Assembly: GCA_015075275.1 (NCBI GenBank)
Contig: JABTUU010000001.1
Span: forward strand, 1,343,216-1,407,215
Direction of reading: 5' to 3'
DNA length: 64,000 nucleotides
Source: Anaerolineales bacterium
GTDB lineage: Bacteria; Chloroflexota; Anaerolineae; Anaerolineales; Villigracilaceae
Position numbers and translations under genes: made by a program. The notes beneath the pieces were generated by a model, which made no database searches, was not told the origin of the DNA, and worked only from the letters and a program-made list of their open reading frames with translations. Shown in pieces: positions 60,322-64,000 of the stretch (within the stretch, counting starts at the first letter, position 1; each line of letters opens with the position of its first letter).

Positions 60322-62111
60322 TTCTCAGAAACCGTCATGTCACAAGAGCGGTTGAGAGGGTCGTTCGAGGCGCTGGTCAGAGCAAAGTCAGTGAGCGAAG
60401 CGGTGAAAAACCCCAAAATCACGAAAGCCGTTAAATGCAAAGCAGGCGTGGCATAAGCGGTCACGCCTTTTTGGTAGGTTGCCCCCTCGCTTAGGCAGGG
60501 ATGAGTTGGAAGCCCAGCTTCTGCGCTTTCTTCTTCATGTACTTGATCTGCTGTTCTTTGTACTTCGCCTCGTACTCTTTCACATTGATCGCTTCGTATT
60601 CCACCTTGTATTTGAGCATTCTATAGACCACCCGCGCAATGGCGTGCGCCGTGGCGACGGTCGCTTGCGCTTTATCCAGCCGCGACTTCAAGCGCCGATA
60701 CAGCGACCCAAACACACAGTCCGCTTGTTTGACCGATTGCGCCGCCATCCGAAAGGCTTGCCCGGCGCGGTTCTTCGTCTTCAGCGTCTTATTCTTTAAC
60801 ACCTTCGCTCCCGAGATTTCGTGCTTCGGCGCCAGTCCCAACCACGAACAGAAATGCTTCTCGCTCGGAAACTTCGACATGTCCGTCCCCACCTCCATAA
60901 TGACCGTTTGCGCCAGCGACACCCCAAACCCATCTACCACGCTCAAGTCCACGCCGCTGATGCGCTTCAAATGCTTGCGGATCTCCGCCTGTTTCTGCGG
61001 CGCATTCTTGCTGTGCGAGTTGCGCTTCTTTTGCGGTAAGGTCTTCACTTCGCCCCCTTCCCAATTCGGCCGCGTCAATGCGTACATCCGATCAATCTCC
61101 GCATCGCATTCTTCCACTTGCTTCGTGTAAAAGTCGTACATCTCCAGCGATTGCTGGACGATGAAGAGATGTTCTGCCCGCCACGTTCCGGTCAACGCTT
61201 GACCAATCTCTTCGGCGCTCTTCTTGCAGTTTCGATCTCGCATCGCCGCCAGTGTTTGCGGCTCTCGCTCGCCCGCCACGATCGCGCGGATGATCCGCAA
61301 TCCCGTCTCGCCCGTTATGTCGCTCAAGGCTTGCGATAACTGCACGTTCATTTGCAGTAAGGCTTTCTGCATGTGTTGGATATGCGGTGAACGATGTTCC
61401 ACCAATTGATTGCGGTGGCGCAACAGGGTTCGCAAGGCGACCAGTTCTCCCGACGGTCGAAACGAGCTTTCCAGCAGTCCGTAACTGTGCAGGGTTTGGA
61501 TCCATTGCGCATCTTGGATGTCGCTCTTCCGCCCGGGCGCTCTCCGCAATGACCGCGAACTAATCAGCAGGCACTTAAAACCCTGCCGTTCCAGTTCTTC
61601 AAACAACGGAATCCAATAGACCCCTGTGCTTTCCATGGCGACAGTTTTTACTTGATGCTCCCGCAACCATTTCCCGATGTTCTGCAAGTCCACCGTATAG
61701 TTGCCGAAGGCTTTTACGATCTGCATATTGCCATCGCCCGCCACGCACACCACAATCTCTTCCGCCCCAATATCCACTCCAGCCGCATATTCATTCACCT
61801 GACTCATCCCCGCAAACGGATGCGCTTCTTCCATGCCTTTCGTGCGCCTGCCTCTTCTTTTCATTTCCATTTACTCCTTTTTGAGATGTGTTGGCAAGCT
61901 CGGTCACTTGAGGAAATTAGCTTTCTCATCGGGGTCGCCCACTACGCCGCCAGTAGTCAAATCAATTTGACCGAAAACCACGGTGCACCGCGGTGGTCGC
62001 ACAAGGCGCCATCCACTGCTTTGTTCGGCTTGCCTGCTTGCCATTCCGGAGTATACTGTCCCTATCGCTCGACGGTTTCTTCCGTATCAAATGATGCCCG
62101 CTTCTTTGTGG
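60322..62111 (-). mobile_element. IS110/IS1111-type element inserted in attC, copy B (intact)
   Basis: About 1.79 kb with subterminal inverted repeats AGAAACCGTC (60327-60336) and GACGGTTTCT (62071-62080). It carries one intact transposase gene. It is inserted between AAAGCG and TGCAC of attC, in the same place and direction as copy A. No target duplication is seen, as expected for this family. Non-coding stretches of about 150 bases (3' side, 60337-60490) and 200 bases (5' side, 61871-62070) could encode the guide RNA. Confidence 0.85.
60491..61870 (-). CDS. IS110-family (IS1111 group) DEDD transposase
   Basis: A 459-residue recombinase. The N-terminal RuvC-like DEDD domain has AAGVDIGAEEIVVCVAGDGN (first Asp), VKTVAMESTGVYWIPLFEEL (Glu) and KSDIQDAQWIQTLHSYGL (D-x-x-D-A). 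The C-terminal Tnp20 domain has LKRISGVDLSVVDGFGVSLA (I-x-G-v-g), FCSWLGLAPKHEISGAKVLK and GQAFRMAAQSVKQ, with the catalytic Ser expected in this part. The enzyme uses a guide RNA to choose its target in studied relatives. Intact, unlike copy A. Confidence 0.92.
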   Translation of the reverse strand: MEMKRRGRRTKGMEEAHPFAGMSQVNEYAAGVDIGAEEIVVCVAGDGNMQIVKAFGNYTVDLQNIGKWLREHQVKTVAMESTGVYWIPLFEELERQGFKCLLISSRSLRRAPGRKSDIQDAQWIQTLHSYGLLESSFRPSGELVALRTLLRHRNQLVEHRSPHIQHMQKALLQMNVQLSQALSDITGETGLRIIRAIVAGEREPQTLAAMRDRNCKKSAEEIGQALTGTWRAEHLFIVQQSLEMYDFYTKQVEECDAEIDRMYALTRPNWEGGEVKTLPQKKRNSHSKNAPQKQAEIRKHLKRISGVDLSVVDGFGVSLAQTVIMEVGTDMSKFPSEKHFCSWLGLAPKHEISGAKVLKNKTLKTKNRAGQAFRMAAQSVKQADCVFGSLYRRLKSRLDKAQATVATAHAIARVVYRMLKYKVEYEAINVKEYEAKYKEQQIKYMKKKAQKLGFQLIPA

Positions 62112-62276
62112 GTGCACTTGACGGGTGGGATTCTGCGGCATTTTCGGGCTTTTTCTACACCCAAGCGGAATCCTGCTCTCGAAGTTTTATCTCGTCCCGC
62201 CCACCCGCAAGTAACGCAAACCGTTCGGCGGCTTCGCCCAGCAATTAGTAGTGAGTAAGGGTAAAATAAAAAAACT

Positions 62277-63281
62277 ATGGCGACAAAAGCGCAAAATAAA
62301 AGTTTAGGTAAAGCGAGAAATTCAAAAAAAGACGAGTTCTATACTCAATTATCCGACATTGAGCGAGAATTAAAGCATTACAAAAGTCATTTCAAAGGTA
62401 AAGTAGTTTATTGCAATTGCGATGACCCGCGAGTAAGCAATTTTTTTCATTATTTTTCATATAATTTTGAGAAACTAGGCTTAAAAAGGATAATCACAAC
62501 TTGTTATAAAAACAAGAACATGGAATTGTTTAGTAAAAACGATTCTGAACAAGCCATATATTTAGAGTACGTCGGCGATAAAAACGGAAACGCCGTACCT
62601 GACCCAAAAGAAATTGGCATAAAAGCATTAAAAGGCGATGGAGATTTTCGTAGCAAGGAAAGTATTGAACTTTTGAAAAATGCTGATATTGTCGTAACAA
62701 ATCCACCATTCTCACTATTCAGAGAATATGTAGCCCAATTAATTGAACACGACAAAAAATTTCTAATTATTGGAAATCACAACGCAATTACCTACAAAGA
62801 AATTTTCAATTTGTTGCAGGAAAACAAAATCTGGTTAGGATATATGCACCCTGAAAAATTTATTGTTCCCGATGATTACGAACAAAGAGAACACAGAAGT
62901 TGGCGCGATGAAAACGGAGTTAATTGGCGCAGTCTAGGTAATGCGTGTTGGTTCACAAATTTAGATATTTCAAAACGACACGAAGAGTTAATTTTATATA
63001 AACCATATAATCCGAATGAATATCCCAAGTTCGATAATTATGACGCAATAAATATTGACAAAGTTAAAGATATACCTATGGACTACGATGGAGTTATGGG
63101 CGTTCCTATTACTTTCATGGAAAAATATAACCCAGAGCAATTTGAAATTGTAGGACTTATTGCAGGAAACATCAAAGGCATGGCTGGTATAAAATCATCG
63201 AGCGGAAAAGATGGACCATATATAAACGGAAAATTAAAGTATGGGCGTATTCTCGTTAGAAATAGAAAACCAATCCAATAA
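62277..63281 (+). CDS. Cassette 8: EcoRI-type adenine-specific DNA methyltransferase
   Basis: A 334-residue methylase. The opening LGKARNSKKDEFYTQLSDIE, VVYCNCDDPRVSNFFHYFSY (SAM-binding side), DIVVTNPPFSLFREYVAQL (motif IV NPPF, about residues 137-155) and LGNACWFTNLDISKRHEEL match the EcoRI methylase-like family. Codon use is very AT-rich compared with the backbone, a sign of transfer. The start is preceded by an AT-rich leader after the attC 7 core. The next gene is a DUF262 protein 14 bases on, making a likely two-gene restriction system carried as one large cassette. Confidence 0.9.
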   Translation: MATKAQNKSLGKARNSKKDEFYTQLSDIERELKHYKSHFKGKVVYCNCDDPRVSNFFHYFSYNFEKLGLKRIITTCYKNKNMELFSKNDSEQAIYLEYVGDKNGNAVPDPKEIGIKALKGDGDFRSKESIELLKNADIVVTNPPFSLFREYVAQLIEHDKKFLIIGNHNAITYKEIFNLLQENKIWLGYMHPEKFIVPDDYEQREHRSWRDENGVNWRSLGNACWFTNLDISKRHEELILYKPYNPNEYPKFDNYDAINIDKVKDIPMDYDGVMGVPITFMEKYNPEQFEIVGLIAGNIKGMAGIKSSSGKDGPYINGKLKYGRILVRNRKPIQ

Positions 63282-63295
63282 AAGGGGATTGAATC

Positions 63296-64000
63296 ATGCA
63301 AATTAAACTAAAAGAAATTACAGTTCGTGAATTAACTAACGGCTACCAAGATAATGAAGAAAATGGCGTTGTCGGCTTTGGCGGTAAGTTAGATATACGC
63401 CCGCCTTATCAAAGAGAATTTATTTATAAAGATAAGCAAAGAGACGCGGTAATTGATACTGTTACAAAAAATTTTCCGCTAAACGTAATGTATTGGGCTG
63501 TTCGTGAAGATGGGAATTTTGAAGTTATTGACGGACAACAACGAACTATTTCAATTAGCCAATTTGTAGATGGTGATTTTGCCTTTCAAAACAGATATTT
63601 TCACAATTTACAAAAAGATGAGCAAGATAAAATATTAAATTACAAACTTATGGTTTATTTGTGCAGTGGCGCAGATAGTGAAAAATTAGAGTGGTTCAAA
63701 ACCATAAACATCGCAGGTGAAAAACTTACTGACCAAGAGTTGCGAAATGCTGTTTATGCTGGCTCATGGGTTTCTGACGCTAAAAGATATTTTAGTAAAA
63801 ATGGCTGTCCAGCATACAACATAGGAAGTGATTACTTGAATGGAACGCCAATCAGACAAGATTATTTAGAAACAGTGATTGATTGGACAAGTAATAGTTC
63901 AATCGAAAAATACATGGCTGAGCACCAAAACAACCCCAACGCTAATGAATTATGGCTTTATTTTCAAAGTGTTATAAATTGGGTGAAAGCAGTTTTTCCT
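63296..64000 (+). CDS. Cassette 8: DUF262 (GmrSD-like) protein, cut by window edge
   Basis: 235 codons are visible with no stop before the right edge. The DUF262 core is clear: LDIRPPYQREFIYKDKQRDA (about 33-52), NVMYWAVREDGNFEVIDGQQRTISI (the D-G-Q-Q-R motif, near residue 83), and WFKTINIAGEKLTDQELRNA (N-x-x-G-x-x-L). GmrS-like proteins use nucleotide hydrolysis in restriction, and many DUF262 proteins carry a C-terminal HNH nuclease, which would lie outside the window. AAAGGGG precedes the ATG. Paired with the upstream methylase. Confidence 0.87.
   Translation, partial: MQIKLKEITVRELTNGYQDNEENGVVGFGGKLDIRPPYQREFIYKDKQRDAVIDTVTKNFPLNVMYWAVREDGNFEVIDGQQRTISISQFVDGDFAFQNRYFHNLQKDEQDKILNYKLMVYLCSGADSEKLEWFKTINIAGEKLTDQELRNAVYAGSWVSDAKRYFSKNGCPAYNIGSDYLNGTPIRQDYLETVIDWTSNSSIEKYMAEHQNNPNANELWLYFQSVINWVKAVFP

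Larger units (their letters stand above)
60309..62229 (+). other. attC site 7, split by an insertion sequence
   Basis: Left part R'' GCCGAAC (60309-60315) plus AAAGCG. Right part resumes at about 62112 (GTGCACTTGACGGGTGGG) and ends in R' GTTCGGC (62223-62229). R'' complements TTCGGC at the start of cassette 7 (59039). Confidence 0.82.

Overview
The window looks like chromosome from a member of the Chloroflexota, probably class Anaerolineae. This is inferred from gene content, not from a marker search: an ECF sigma factor followed by a DUF5667-type protein, large Ser/Thr kinase and FHA proteins, a TtuA/TtuB tRNA-thiolation pair, pentamer-rich microcompartment genes, and many AGACC-N5-GGTCT palindromes between genes. 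The backbone is GC-rich. The right-hand 11 kb is patchier and becomes clearly AT-rich at the end.

Layout. 1-2300: ECF sigma factor, its DUF5667/5666 partner (cut by the left edge) and an Asp-rich lipoprotein. 2481-8166: a tight six-gene minus-strand operon with three RimK/ITPK-like ATP-grasp enzymes, a mannitol-1-phosphate-dehydrogenase-like oxidoreductase, a small three-helix protein and an MFS exporter; I recognise no described pathway with this set. 8293-16468: FHA/winged-helix regulator divergent from a Ser/Thr kinase, a GH3/GDPD/AAA operon and a YcaQ-like protein. 16500-22300: a decayed type I restriction-modification locus (N-terminally deleted hsdM, hsdS, hsdR), flanked by two closely related YcaQ-like genes. 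It carries six copies of a 95-96 bp element with palindromic ends and a RAYT-type transposase that has one of these elements inside its own coding sequence.

23685-31276: ttuB-ttuA, a leaderless glycosyltransferase, yraN, miaA (its 5' end made from a related palindrome pair), an acyl-CoA synthetase and ftsH. 31422-32205: a complete IS1-family element with frameshift signal and 8 bp target duplication. 32266-45718: a CheY-like regulator, DUF192 protein, LysM/M23 peptidase, a livJHMGF-type operon behind a long leader, an ornithine-cyclodeaminase-like enzyme, a CinA homologue with an altered amidase domain, an M14 peptidase and an amidohydrolase fused to a CYTH-like domain. 46057-48851: a bacterial microcompartment operon of the sugar-phosphate type (three pentamer proteins, deoxyribose-phosphate aldolase, ribose-phosphate isomerase B) without any hexamer gene in view. 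49026-51716: rpsO-pnp.

51826-64000: a chromosomal integron. An IntI-type integrase reads leftward, a Pc-like promoter reads rightward, and at least eight cassettes follow, separated by seven recognisable attC sites. Each complete cassette from the second onward begins with the complement of its own R'' box, which confirms the boundaries. Cargo includes a cytosine methyltransferase, a CPBP membrane protease, a two-TM protein with a PLD-like domain, an HTH+HTH+HEPN trio, an EcoRI-type adenine methylase with a DUF262 protein, and a cassette with no credible protein that is dominated by a roughly 200 bp imperfect hairpin. Two attC sites are split by copies of the same IS110/IS1111-type element. 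The array looks like a store of defence and mobile functions. The hairpin cassette, the RAYT/palindrome system and the ATP-grasp operon are the best candidates for undescribed biology.
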